37,668 nucleotides of DNA from an uncultured Lachnospiraceae bacterium (GCA_902766175.1 CACXCJ010000018.1:1-37668); one strand, 5' to 3'; counted from the stretch's first letter, positions 1 to 8,672 are shown. Translations and numbers: made by a program. The notes: generated by a model not told the origin, from the sequence alone.

Positions 1-1134
1 GATGCACGGATCGACGGGATTCTGGCGGAACTCGACGAGATCGACCGCCAGATGGCGGCGCTCTACATCGACCGCCTGAGAAAGAACGCGGAGATCGCGG
101 AGCGGAAGCTGGAGCTTCATTTTCCCGTCGCAAATCGGGAGGAGGAAGAGAGAAAGCTGGGCGTGGTCCGCGCGAAGTCGCGCGACCGCTTTGTGCAGGA
201 GGCCATGGAGGAGCTCTATAAGCAGATCCTGTCCGTGTCCCGCCGTTATCAGTATCTTGTCCAGTCCCGACACGGCGTGCAGCCGGATCTCGGCTTCCGG
301 GCGGTGGATCAGCTTCCCGCACCGAAAAATGTCGTTTACCAGGGAATCGAGGGCGCGTACGGGAACATGGCCGCGGAAAATTATTTCCGGCAGTTCGAGA
401 ACGTGCACTTCTTCCACGTCACGAAATTTGAGGACGCGATCCGCGAGGTGGAGGAGAAGCGCGCGGAGTATGCGGTTCTTCCGATCGAAAACAGCACCGT
501 GGGACCGGTCGTGGATACGCTGGATATCCTGATGCGGCACAGCGTGTCGATCGTCGGGGAGTATTTTCTCCCGGTCCGCCACTGTCTGCTCGCCCTCCCG
601 GGAGTGAAGCCGGAGGAGATCCGCTCGGTCTGCTCCCATCCGCAGGCGCTCATGCAGTGCGGGGACTTTTTCCGGAGTCATCCGGAGCTCCGCCGTACCA
701 CGGCGGACAACACCGCTGTCGCGGCAAAAAAGGTCCGGGATGACGGGGACCGCACACAGGCGGCGATTGCGAGCGCGCTCTCGGCGAAGCTCTACGGCCT
801 TGAGGTTCTGATCGACGGCCTGAATCAGCATGAGGAGAACACGACCAGGTTTATCGTCGCGGGGCGCGAGAAGATCTACCGCTTCGAGGCGAAAAAAACG
901 AGCATGGTTTTTGAGACGGCGCATGAGGCGGGCGCACTCTACAATCTTCTCGGCAGCTTTTACTTCAACCGGATCAACATGGTGAAACTGGAGTCCCGTC
1001 CGATTCCGGATGTGCCGTGGGATTACCGGTTTTTTGCGGATATTGACGGAAGTCTTTCGGATCCGGCCGTGATCAACGCGCTCACGGCGATTGCCCGGCA
1101 GGCGCGCGGCTTCCGGATCCTGGGCTGCTACTGA
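1..1134 (+). CDS. pheA: Bifunctional chorismate mutase / prephenate dehydratase (P-protein), 5' partial
   Basis: This enzyme makes prephenate from chorismate and then phenylpyruvate, the committed steps to phenylalanine, in the cytoplasm. The reading frame is open from base 1, so the true start lies outside the window and the first visible residues already belong to the helical chorismate mutase domain (LDEIDRQM). The prephenate dehydratase domain begins near base 335 (VVYQGIEGAYG) and carries the family's TRF signature at 841-852. A C-terminal ACT regulatory domain carries the ESRP motif at 991-1002, typical of phenylalanine feedback sites. The stop is TGA at 1132. The gene is followed 27 bp later by the Ppx-like gene, which suggests co-transcription. 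Domain order and length (377 residues visible) fit the fused P-protein. The call is secure; feedback inhibition by phenylalanine is inferred from the ACT motif. Confidence 0.95.
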   Translation, partial: DARIDGILAELDEIDRQMAALYIDRLRKNAEIAERKLELHFPVANREEEERKLGVVRAKSRDRFVQEAMEELYKQILSVSRRYQYLVQSRHGVQPDLGFRAVDQLPAPKNVVYQGIEGAYGNMAAENYFRQFENVHFFHVTKFEDAIREVEEKRAEYAVLPIENSTVGPVVDTLDILMRHSVSIVGEYFLPVRHCLLALPGVKPEEIRSVCSHPQALMQCGDFFRSHPELRRTTADNTAVAAKKVRDDGDRTQAAIASALSAKLYGLEVLIDGLNQHEENTTRFIVAGREKIYRFEAKKTSMVFETAHEAGALYNLLGSFYFNRINMVKLESRPIPDVPWDYRFFADIDGSLSDPAVINALTAIARQARGFRILGCY

Positions 1135-1161
1135 CAGAGAGCGGAAGGAGAGCGGGGAGCT

Positions 1162-2688
1162 ATGGCGGTGAAAACCTTTGCAGCGATTGATGTCGGATCT
1201 TTTGAGATTGAGATGGGTATCTACGAGATCAGCCAGAGGGGCGGCATCCGGCTCATAGACAGCGTGAACCACGTGATCGGACTGGGGAGCGATACCTACA
1301 CGACCGGCGAGATCAGCAGTGAGCTCACGGAGGAACTGATCTCGATCCTGACGGACTTCAGACAGATCATGCAGACCTACCGGTGCACCGCCGTGCGCGC
1401 GGTCGCGACGAGTGCGATGCGGGAGGCGGCGAACCGGGCGGTGGTTCTGGATCAGATCGCGACCCGCACGGGCCTTAAGGTGGAGGTGATCTCGAACGCG
1501 GAACAGCGGATGCTGAGCTTCAAGGCGATTGCCTCGCGCGGACAGAAATTCGATGATCTCATTCAGGACGGCACTGCGGTCATTGAGACGACCTTCGGCT
1601 CCACACAGATCACGATCTTTGACAGAGGGCAGATGGTCGGAACGCAGAATGTGCGGCTCGGCGCCCTGCGGCTCCGGGACATGATTGCGGAGGTGAACTC
1701 CGCGCGGGATGAGCGGGAGCTTGTCATGGGCGAGATGGTGGATCACGAGCTGGAGATCTACAAGCGGATCCACCTGGGGAACCGGAAGATCAAGAGCATG
1801 ATTGCCCTCGGCGAGCCGATCCGCGTGATTTTCAGCCGGCTGATGCGGATGGACGGAAGGGATCCCGCCGCGGACGACATCACGGACCAGAAGACCCTTC
1901 TCCGCTATCTGCAGTACGTGACGGAGCGCACGGATTCCCAGCTGGAGGACAGTCTCGGCGTGACGATGGCGATCGCCGGCGTTCTGTTTCCGGCGGCGGT
2001 TGTGTTCCGGCGCGCCCTGGACATGACGGGGGCCGAGGCCGTCTGGTGCCCGGGGACCCGGCTGATCGACGGCATTGCGGCGGAGCACGCGTACAACCAC
2101 CGCATGATCCGGCATCCGCACGATTTCGAGCGGGATGTCATCTCCGCCGTCCGGGAGATCGCGACCCACTACGGGGAGGGAACGCCGCACCGCGATTACA
2201 GCGTGCGGAACACGCTGAAGATTTTCGATGCGCTGAAAAAATCGCAGGGCTTTACCGACCGGGACCGGCTGCTGCTTGAGACCGCGACGCTTCTTCACCA
2301 CTGCGGGCGCTTCATCAACATGGGGCACCCGAACCTCTCGAGCTGCGACATTATCCACGAGACGGAGATCATAGGCCTCTCGGAGGAAGAGCACGAGATG
2401 ATTGCGCAGATCCTGAAGAACGATGACGAGCACTTCGACTGGTCCGGGAACTCCATGCAGGTCGCGAAATTCACGGCGATCATCCATCTCTCCGATGCCC
2501 TGGACCGCTCCGCGAAGCTGAAGGGCGGAGAGTACACGATCCGGCTGGATGAGCAGAGACACCTGAACATTTCAACCAAATATACCGGCGACATGACGCT
2601 GGAGCGCCTGAGCTTTGAGAAGAACAAGCGCCTGTTTATCGGAATCTTCGGGATTGAGCCGATCTTCCGGCAGAGACGGAAGCACTGA
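1162..2688 (+). CDS. ppx: Ppx/GppA-family phosphatase with C-terminal HD-like domain (divergent)
   Basis: The family hydrolyses polyphosphate or pppGpp. The N-terminal half (about residues 5-300) has the actin-like ASKHA fold, with AAIDVGS at the start and VEVISNAEQ around Glu114, the usual catalytic-glutamate region. The C-terminal half (about 320-490) looks like the HD domain of long exopolyphosphatases. Several key positions are altered: GSNS is replaced by GSFE, the second phosphate-binding motif DIGGGST reads IETTFGST around Glu142, and the HD dipeptide reads His379-His380. The following gene is polyphosphate kinase, so a link to polyphosphate turnover is strongly supported by context. 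The length (508 aa) matches two-domain Ppx proteins. Whether it is an active hydrolase, has altered metal use or is a regulator cannot be told from sequence. The start ATG is preceded by GGAAGGAGAGCGGGGAG, a good ribosome site. Confidence 0.85.
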   Translation: MAVKTFAAIDVGSFEIEMGIYEISQRGGIRLIDSVNHVIGLGSDTYTTGEISSELTEELISILTDFRQIMQTYRCTAVRAVATSAMREAANRAVVLDQIATRTGLKVEVISNAEQRMLSFKAIASRGQKFDDLIQDGTAVIETTFGSTQITIFDRGQMVGTQNVRLGALRLRDMIAEVNSARDERELVMGEMVDHELEIYKRIHLGNRKIKSMIALGEPIRVIFSRLMRMDGRDPAADDITDQKTLLRYLQYVTERTDSQLEDSLGVTMAIAGVLFPAAVVFRRALDMTGAEAVWCPGTRLIDGIAAEHAYNHRMIRHPHDFERDVISAVREIATHYGEGTPHRDYSVRNTLKIFDALKKSQGFTDRDRLLLETATLLHHCGRFINMGHPNLSSCDIIHETEIIGLSEEEHEMIAQILKNDDEHFDWSGNSMQVAKFTAIIHLSDALDRSAKLKGGEYTIRLDEQRHLNISTKYTGDMTLERLSFEKNKRLFIGIFGIEPIFRQRRKH

Positions 2689-2845
2689 GCCACGAGGAGG
2701 ATGCGGGAGAGCGGAACTGGCAGCGTTCCGCCCGATGCGGAGGACAGAGGCAAAGCGGCGAGGCAGATACTGACAGTGCATGCCAGCCGGTCCGCTGCGG
2801 GTTTGAACTGCGGCGCGGGAGAAGACGCCGGGAAAGGAAGTCCAA

Positions 2846-5119
2846 GTGGAGACGGAAAGGGAACTGGATCAGATTGAGAGAAAGGCAGCGGAGACGGAGC
2901 GGTCGCCGTCCGTGAATTTTGAGGATCCGAAGTACTATGTGTGCCGGGAGCTGAGCTGGATCAAGTTTGATCTCCGCATCCTGAATGAGGCGCGGGACCA
3001 CGCGGTTCCGCTCTTTGAGCGGCTCAAGTTCCTCTCGATCGTGAGCTCGAATCTGGATGAATTTTTCATGGTCCGCGTGGCGTCCCTGAAGGATCAGGTC
3101 CAGGCGGATTACCCGAAGCGGGATATCGCGGGCATGACCGCGGAGGAGCAGCTTCAGGCGATCGCGGAGCAGACGCACGAGCTCGTGGATCTGCAGTACA
3201 GCACCTGGAACCGCTCCATCCTGCCGGCGCTGGAAAAAGCCGGGCTGCACCTGATTCAGCATCACGAGGACCTCACGAAGAAGGAAGCGGACTATGTGGA
3301 CCGCTACTTCCGCGACACGATCTATCCGGTGCTGACGCCGATGGCGGTGGATTCCAGCCGTCCGTTCCCGCTTGTGCGGAACAGGAGCCTGAACATCGCC
3401 GCGCTGATCCGGAAGAAAAAGGGCGTCGCGCCGCTGATTCCCGTCGTTCCGAAGAAAATGAAGCGCGCGGACGGAAGCATCCGCCCGGATTTTGCGATTG
3501 TACAGGTCCCGGGCGTGCTCCCGAGGATTGTGGAGATCCCGCCGGAGATCGCGGCGCAGGAGGGGAGAAAGGCGCGGACGACCGTCATTTTCCTCGAGGA
3601 AATCATTGAGAGGAACATCTCCCTGCTCTTCCTGAATTATGACATTCTCGCGGCACATCCCTTCCGGATCATGCGGAATGCGGAGTTCGAGCTGGACGAG
3701 GAGGATGCGCCGGATCTTCTGATCGAGCTGCAGAAAAAGCTGAAGCGCCGCCAGTGGGGCGAGGCGATCCGCCTGGAGGCGGAGGAGAAGATGGACCGCG
3801 GCCTTCTGAGAATCCTCTGCGACGAGCTCGGGATCGAGAAGCCGGATCTGTTCCAGATCCCCGGGCCGCTGGATCTCACGGTGCTCATGAAGATGTACGG
3901 CCTTCCGAGCTTTGATTCCCTGAAGGTTCCGAAGCACATCCCGCAGCCGGTCCCGGCGCTCATGAATTCGGATGACATTTTCACCAATATCCGGAAGGGG
4001 GACATCCTCTTAAGCCACCCCTACCAGTCCTTTGATCCGGTTGTCGACTTCGTGCGGAGCGCGGCACAGGATCCGAAGGTCCTGGCGATCAAGCAGACCC
4101 TGTACCGCGTGAGCGGAAATTCCCCGATCATCAAGGCGCTCGCACAGGCGGCAGACAACGGGAAGCAGGTCACGGTGCTGGTCGAGCTCAAGGCGCGCTT
4201 TGACGAGGAGAACAACATCGCCTGGGCGAAGATGCTGGAGAAGGCGGGCTGCCACGTCCTCTACGGCCTGCTCGGCCTTAAGACGCACTCGAAGATCACC
4301 CTGGTGGTCCGCGCGGAGGATGACGGAATCCGCCGCTACGTGCATCTCGGCACCGGAAATTACAACGACAGCACGGCAAAGCTCTACACGGACCTGGGCC
4401 TTCTCACCTGCCGGCACGAGTTCGGCGAGGACGCGACGGCGGTCTTCAACATGCTGTCCGGCTACTCCGAGCCGCTGTTCTGGAACCGCCTGGTCGTGGC
4501 CCCGCTCTGGATGCGGGACAAGTTCTATGCGGAGATTGACCGCGTGCGGAAGGCGGCGAGAGCAGGAAAGACGGCGTTTATCCGCGCAAAGATGAACTCC
4601 CTATCGGATCCCGGCATGATCGGGCAGCTGTTCCGCGCGAGCGCGGACGGCGTGAGAATCGATCTTCTCGTGCGCGGCATCTGCTGCCTGAAGGTCGGGA
4701 TTCCGGGCGTCTCGGAGAACATCCATGTCCGGTCGATTGTCGGAAATTTCCTCGAGCATGCCCGGATCTTCCAGTTCCACGCGGACCAGGACGAGAGCCT
4801 CTTCATGGGGTCTGCGGACTGGATGCCGAGAAACCTCGACCACCGCGTGGAGATCGTATTCCCGATCGTGGACCCGGCGATCCGCGAGAAGGTGCTCCAC
4901 TATCTCGATGTTCAGTTCGCGGACAATGTGAATGCCAGCATACTTCTGCCGGATGGAAGCTACGTGAAGGAGGATCTGCGCGGCAAAAAGCGGGTCGACT
5001 CGCATGTGATCTTTGCCGAGGAGGCGGAGAGGGAAGCGAAGGAAGCCGCGAGAAACGCGAAGCAGAAGGAAAATGAGCGCTCCTTTACGCCTGCTGCGCC
5101 GTCGCAGACGCAGGGGTGA
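2846..5119 (+). CDS. ppk: Polyphosphate kinase 1
   Basis: Reversibly polymerises the gamma-phosphate of ATP into inorganic polyphosphate. The 757-residue protein has the four-domain PPK1 layout: N-terminal helical domain (YYVCRELSWIKFDLRILNEA near residue 30), a head domain, and two phospholipase-D-like C-terminal domains. The autophosphorylated histidine is His481 in LKTHSKITLV and the second conserved histidine is His500 in YVHLGTGNYN. Their spacing of 19 equals that between the known His435 and His454 of the E. coli enzyme. The start is GTG at 2846, chosen because GGAAAGGAAG lies just upstream and no ATG fits as well. The C-terminus is a charged Lys/Glu-rich tail beyond the enzyme core. 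The gene lies 157 bp after the Ppx-like gene, giving a paired synthesis/degradation locus. Confidence 0.96.
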   Translation: METERELDQIERKAAETERSPSVNFEDPKYYVCRELSWIKFDLRILNEARDHAVPLFERLKFLSIVSSNLDEFFMVRVASLKDQVQADYPKRDIAGMTAEEQLQAIAEQTHELVDLQYSTWNRSILPALEKAGLHLIQHHEDLTKKEADYVDRYFRDTIYPVLTPMAVDSSRPFPLVRNRSLNIAALIRKKKGVAPLIPVVPKKMKRADGSIRPDFAIVQVPGVLPRIVEIPPEIAAQEGRKARTTVIFLEEIIERNISLLFLNYDILAAHPFRIMRNAEFELDEEDAPDLLIELQKKLKRRQWGEAIRLEAEEKMDRGLLRILCDELGIEKPDLFQIPGPLDLTVLMKMYGLPSFDSLKVPKHIPQPVPALMNSDDIFTNIRKGDILLSHPYQSFDPVVDFVRSAAQDPKVLAIKQTLYRVSGNSPIIKALAQAADNGKQVTVLVELKARFDEENNIAWAKMLEKAGCHVLYGLLGLKTHSKITLVVRAEDDGIRRYVHLGTGNYNDSTAKLYTDLGLLTCRHEFGEDATAVFNMLSGYSEPLFWNRLVVAPLWMRDKFYAEIDRVRKAARAGKTAFIRAKMNSLSDPGMIGQLFRASADGVRIDLLVRGICCLKVGIPGVSENIHVRSIVGNFLEHARIFQFHADQDESLFMGSADWMPRNLDHRVEIVFPIVDPAIREKVLHYLDVQFADNVNASILLPDGSYVKEDLRGKKRVDSHVIFAEEAEREAKEAARNAKQKENERSFTPAAPSQTQG

Positions 5120-5186
5120 CCGGGATTCGCAGCATGCCGCCGTTCCTCCCCGGGCTGTGCCGCCGAAGACGCAGGGATGACCGGGG
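5077..5186 (+). repeat. Imperfect tandem duplication spanning the ppk stop codon
   Basis: The end of ppk and the first bases after it (about 5077-5124) are repeated with substitutions at about 5138-5186, a period of 61 bp. The most similar core is GACGCAGGGGTGACCGGG (5107-5124) against GACGCAGGGATGACCGGG (5168-5185). The first copy contains the stop codon. It is probably a neutral replication-slippage duplication. Confidence 0.6.
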
Positions 5187-5226
5187 TAAAAGCGCCCTTC
5201 CCAGGCGCACTTTAAGAAAACTTCTG

Positions 5227-5255
5227 GGGACAAATGCGGCCTTTTGACGTATAAT
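5227..5255 (+). promoter_or_regulatory. Candidate sigma-A promoter for the surface-glycan genes
   Basis: GGGACA (5227-5232), a 17-bp spacer and a perfect TATAAT (5250-5255). The predicted transcript start, near 5262, lies only a few bases before the stem-loop at 5266-5292. The -35 box matches consensus at four of six positions. Confidence 0.5.
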
Positions 5256-5265
5256 ATAAATCTGC

Positions 5266-5297
5266 TTATGCCCGCGGGCTCCGCGGGCATAATTTTT
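5266..5297 (+). terminator. Strong stem-loop with T-tract between ppk and the O-antigen-ligase-like gene
   Basis: A perfect 12-bp stem (TTATGCCCGCGG, loop GCT, CCGCGGGCATAA) is followed by TTTTT. It has the form of a factor-independent terminator for the ppk transcript. Because the candidate promoter at 5227-5255 would start transcription just before it, it may also act as a 5' leader hairpin or attenuator of the downstream gene. Confidence 0.75.
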
Positions 5298-5323
5298 AAA
5301 TCGGCTGTGCTGGGAGCTGCGAA

Positions 5324-7123
5324 ATGAACGCGAAGAAGAAAAAAAGCGGAAAGAGAGAAGTGAGCGCAGAAAAACAAGCGCGCGCGGAAAAGAAAACGGG
5401 CGCGGGGAAGGACGCCGGCGTAATGAGGGAGGCGGACGCGCGGGAAGAGGTCCGGCCGCTGCGGGAACGGATTCCGGGAATCATCACCGGCATCTGGGTG
5501 GTCCTGATGCTGGTGGTTTTTCCGATTGTTTACGACGACTACTATTTCAATATCCTGGAGACGAAGTTCACGGTTTACTGCTTTTTCGCCTTCGGGCTCT
5601 TTGCCCTGATGGCGGTCTGGTGGATTCTTTCGCTCCGGATTGTCCGCGGGCCGGCCTCCTGGATCCGGGGGATGCGGCAGGAGGGGCTGCTCTGCTGGTT
5701 CAGGAGGAACTGGAGCGGGACGGATGTCTGCATGCTCGGATTCTGCCTGATCTCCGTCATCTCCACGCTCGGCGCCGGACCGTACATCCACCAGGCGTTT
5801 ACTGGTGAGGAGGGGCGGTTCGTCGGGCTGCTTTACATCATGATTCTCACCGCAGCCTACTTCATTGTCTCGAGAAACCTGAGATTCCGCTCCGTCTATG
5901 TGACGCTCTTTCTCCTCGCGGCGCTGTTCGTGTGCCTTTTCGGCATCACGGATTTCTTCAACATGAATCTCCTGCATTTCCGCGACCGGATGGATGAAAC
6001 ACAGTTTCACATGTTCATGAGCACGATCGGCAACATCAATACCTACACGGTGTTTGTCGGAATCACCTGCGCGCTCTCCGGGACGCTTTTTGTTCTCTCG
6101 GGAGAGGGCCTGCTTCGGACGCTCTTCTATTATCTTACGGCGGCGGTCGCCATGACGGCGCTCGTCATGGGAAATTCCGACAACGGGTATCTCACCATGC
6201 TCGCGCTGCTGGGCTTTCTTCCCCTTGCGGCATTCGGCACCTACCGCGGAATCCGGCGCTATGCGTTGCTTACGGCGACATTTTTCTCGGGACTTCTCTT
6301 TGCGGGGCGCGAGGTGCGTGTGCTCGGGGACGGCGTCATAGGTCTCGAGGGCATCTCCCATCTGCTCGTGGAGTCCGGGAAGCTTCCGGGCATCACAGCG
6401 CTCCTCTGGGTCCTGACTGCAGCGCTTTTTGCGCTGGAGCTCCGCAATAGAAATGCGTCCCTTAAGGCCGGAGGAGGACCGGATTTCCGGAAGCCGCCGG
6501 CGCTTCTCAAAAAAATCTGGGCGGGGCTCCTGATCGCCTCCGCTGCCGTAGTCCTGGTGCTCTTTCTCGGCGCGAACAGCGTGAGCGCGGAGGAGGCATC
6601 GCAGAAATACGGTTCCCTGGCCTCTTATCTCAAGTTTTCCGATTCCTGGGGCACGAACCGCGGCTACATCTGGCGCGCCTGCGTCGAGGAGTACCGGGAG
6701 CTTCCGCTCAGACAGAAGCTTTTCGGCACGGGACCGGATACCTTCGGCATCTACATGGCGCTTCTCAGATGGAATGAGATGCATCAGATCACCGGTCAGT
6801 ATTACGATGCCGCACACAACGAGTACCTGAACTATCTCTTCACGGTCGGACCGTTCGGCCTCCTGTTCTTTGCGGGCGCTCTCGGCTTCGCGATCCGCGA
6901 CGCACTCCGGGGAGCGGGAAAAATCGCCGCAGGGCTCGTGCCGGAGTTCAGGGCGGAGCTGGCCCCGTATCTCAGCGCCTTCGCCTTCCTGATTCTCTGC
7001 TACGCGGCGCAGGCAGTCGTCAACATCAACATTCCCATTGCCACACCGGTCATGTGGACTTTTCTCATGATCGCCGAGAAAATGATCCGGACCGTGAGAA
7101 AATCCGCGGAGCAGAGGAAATGA
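5324..7123 (+). CDS. O-antigen ligase-like / Wzy-type polytopic membrane protein
   Basis: A 599-residue membrane protein with about eleven to twelve hydrophobic segments. It resembles the O-antigen ligase/polymerase family that transfers or polymerises undecaprenyl-linked glycans at the outer face of the membrane. The family signature is the extracytoplasmic loop near residues 430-520, with GTNRGYIWRA, LFGTGPDTFG and AAHNEYLNYLFTVGPFG; His498 in AAHNEYL is the conserved loop histidine. The first 45 or so residues are a very Lys/Arg/Glu/Ala-rich cytoplasmic tail before the first membrane segment, longer than usual. It overlaps the next gene by four bases (ATGA), showing co-translation with the lipid kinase. 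Function as a ligase or polymerase for a cell-wall glycan is inferred; the substrate is unknown. A start further downstream is possible, but the ATG at 5324 is the first after the hairpin. Confidence 0.8.
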   Translation: MNAKKKKSGKREVSAEKQARAEKKTGAGKDAGVMREADAREEVRPLRERIPGIITGIWVVLMLVVFPIVYDDYYFNILETKFTVYCFFAFGLFALMAVWWILSLRIVRGPASWIRGMRQEGLLCWFRRNWSGTDVCMLGFCLISVISTLGAGPYIHQAFTGEEGRFVGLLYIMILTAAYFIVSRNLRFRSVYVTLFLLAALFVCLFGITDFFNMNLLHFRDRMDETQFHMFMSTIGNINTYTVFVGITCALSGTLFVLSGEGLLRTLFYYLTAAVAMTALVMGNSDNGYLTMLALLGFLPLAAFGTYRGIRRYALLTATFFSGLLFAGREVRVLGDGVIGLEGISHLLVESGKLPGITALLWVLTAALFALELRNRNASLKAGGGPDFRKPPALLKKIWAGLLIASAAVVLVLFLGANSVSAEEASQKYGSLASYLKFSDSWGTNRGYIWRACVEEYRELPLRQKLFGTGPDTFGIYMALLRWNEMHQITGQYYDAAHNEYLNYLFTVGPFGLLFFAGALGFAIRDALRGAGKIAAGLVPEFRAELAPYLSAFAFLILCYAAQAVVNINIPIATPVMWTFLMIAEKMIRTVRKSAEQRK

Positions 7124-8043
7124 GAAGAAAAGCGCTTTTACTGGCCAATGCTTCCGCCGGCCAGGGGGAGATCCGGAACAAGCTTTTCAGTGTCCTCGTG
7201 CAGCTTACCCGCGCCGGATTTGAGGTTACTGTCTGTCCGATTTTCCCGTCGAAGGGCATCACTGCGGAGAAATTCCTGGAGGACTGCTCGCAGGACTATG
7301 AGGTTCTCCTGTGCAGCGGCGGGGACGGAACCCTGAATCATATCGTGAACTGGCTCCTGAAGCACGGGAGACACGTCCCGGTCGCATTCTACCCCTCCGG
7401 CAGCACGAATGATTTCGCGCGGAGCCTCGGCATCACCGGCAGCGCGCTGGAATTCTGCCGGGCGGCGGCAGGAGGAAAGGCCTTTGCGTGTGATGCGGGC
7501 CGCTTCAACGACTTGTATTTCAATTACGTCGCCGCATTCGGGGCGTTCACGAAGGTGAGCTACTCGACGGACCAGAACGTCAAGAATATCTTCGGGTATC
7601 TCGCCTACCTGATGCAGGGAACCATGACGCTCTCCGAAAATCTCGGATTCCGCTGCCGCATGACGGTGACGCACGACGGGCAGCGGGAGGATGGGGAGTA
7701 CCTCTTCGGCGCGGTCTGCAATACGAGGTTCATGGGAGGCATGAGGCCGCAGCTTCTGAAGGATGCGGAGCTTGACGACGGGCTGTTCGAGGTGATTCTG
7801 GTCCGCGCGTCGGACGATCTTCTTGAGATTCCGCAGGTGCTCGGCGCGCTTACGACCGGAGACACGAGAAATCCGAATCTCCGCGTCTTCTCTGCGAGGA
7901 GCGTATCCTTCCGGGCGGAGGATGGCGTCGACTGGACCATTGACGGGGAGTACGGCGGCCGGCAGACGGATGTCTCGATTGAAGTGGTGCCGGGTGCTGT
8001 CACCTATCTCGTTTCAAGGACTGCCAGAAACAGGGACAGCTGA
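7120..8043 (+). CDS. Diacylglycerol kinase family lipid kinase (DgkB/YegS type)
   Basis: A soluble kinase of the DAGK-catalytic family that phosphorylates lipids, typically diacylglycerol, feeding phosphatidate back to phospholipid or glycolipid synthesis. The glycine-rich start (LLANASAGQGEIRNK) and the nucleotide signature LCSGGDGTLNHIV near residue 65 are clear, followed by PSGSTNDFARSLG. The C-terminal beta-sandwich half ends with the family's DGVDWTIDGEYGG segment. The start at 7120 is chosen because it forms the ATGA overlap with the preceding gene and has AGAGGA just upstream; an in-frame ATG at 7054 lies inside that gene and has no ribosome site. The length, 307 aa, is normal for the family. 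Context suggests recycling of diacylglycerol released during surface-glycan or lipoteichoic-type polymer assembly (inference). Confidence 0.9.
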   Translation: MRRKALLLANASAGQGEIRNKLFSVLVQLTRAGFEVTVCPIFPSKGITAEKFLEDCSQDYEVLLCSGGDGTLNHIVNWLLKHGRHVPVAFYPSGSTNDFARSLGITGSALEFCRAAAGGKAFACDAGRFNDLYFNYVAAFGAFTKVSYSTDQNVKNIFGYLAYLMQGTMTLSENLGFRCRMTVTHDGQREDGEYLFGAVCNTRFMGGMRPQLLKDAELDDGLFEVILVRASDDLLEIPQVLGALTTGDTRNPNLRVFSARSVSFRAEDGVDWTIDGEYGGRQTDVSIEVVPGAVTYLVSRTARNRDS

Positions 8044-8112
8044 GGGAAAGTACAGCCTGGAGCCCGGGCGGCAGAGAGTCAGGGTGACAGAGGGCCGGGG
8101 CGGAAGAAAGCA

Positions 8113-8190
8113 GGGCAGCAGAGAGACAGCGTGCGGGAGCAGCTTGGAGCAGGGCGGCAGAGAAACAGCGTGCGGGAGCAGCTTGGAGCA
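8113..8190 (+). repeat. Two tandem copies of a 39-bp repeat
   Basis: Copies at 8113-8151 and 8152-8190 differ at only two of 39 positions. Each contains ACAGCGTGCGGGAGCAGC and TTGGAGCA. A decayed third copy is suggested from about 8067. The unit is a multiple of three, so one forward frame reads a repeated 13-residue peptide, but no ribosome site supports translation. It lies in the leader of the GtrA gene, ending 14 bp before its start codon. Confidence 0.85.
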
Positions 8191-8204
8191 AGGATGGCTG
8201 AGAG

Positions 8205-8627
8205 ATGAAAAAACTGCAAATTCTTGATGGAAGATACGGGGAGATTCTGCGGTACCTGATCATCGGCGGGCTCACGACCGTCGTGAGCCTCGGCGTGTAC
8301 TGGATCTGCGTCTCTACCTTTCTGGACCCGCACTCCGCGCTGAAGCTTCAGGCGGCGAATGTGATCTCCTGGATTGCCGCCGTGACCTTCGCCTTTTTCA
8401 CCAACCGGACCTATGTCTTCAGAAGCCGCGGAAAGAACATCGCGAAGGAGGCCTGGCGCTTCTATATCTCCCGGCTCAGCACCCTCGCCGCGGACATGCT
8501 GATCATGTTCGTGCTTGTGACGCTTATGCACTGGAACGATAAAATCGCGAAGCTGATCGTGCAGGTGGTTGTGACAATCCTGAATTACCTTTTCAGCAAG
8601 TTCCTGGTTTTCCGGGACCACAGCTGA
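8205..8627 (+). CDS. GtrA family membrane protein
   Basis: A small integral membrane protein (140 aa, four hydrophobic segments) of the GtrA family. Members are proposed to flip or otherwise handle undecaprenyl-phosphate-linked sugars for surface polysaccharide modification. The N-terminus (LDGRYGEILRYLIIGGLTTVVSLGVYW) and the loop AFFTNRTYVFRSRGKN are typical, as is the C-terminal NYLFSKFLVFR. Length is normal. The start at 8205 has only a moderate purine-rich site (AAGGATGGCTGAGAG) in front. It stands 161 bp after the lipid kinase, the gap being filled mostly by the 39-bp repeats, and 126 bp before the nucleotidyltransferase. Its role here is inferred from family and context; no glycosyltransferase is encoded beside it. 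Confidence 0.9.
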   Translation: MKKLQILDGRYGEILRYLIIGGLTTVVSLGVYWICVSTFLDPHSALKLQAANVISWIAAVTFAFFTNRTYVFRSRGKNIAKEAWRFYISRLSTLAADMLIMFVLVTLMHWNDKIAKLIVQVVVTILNYLFSKFLVFRDHS

Positions 8628-8672
8628 AATTTCCGCGGCGGTTGTGGATTCAGGCCGAATTTCAGGACTTTT

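Noticed and set aside
4601..6817. An open frame of 738 codons on the minus strand over ppk and the ligase-like gene
   Set aside because: It crosses two real genes and a terminator in antisense, and its translation has no family motif.
8113..8190. CRISPR-like repeats
   Set aside because: The two copies are directly adjacent with no spacers, and no cas gene is present.
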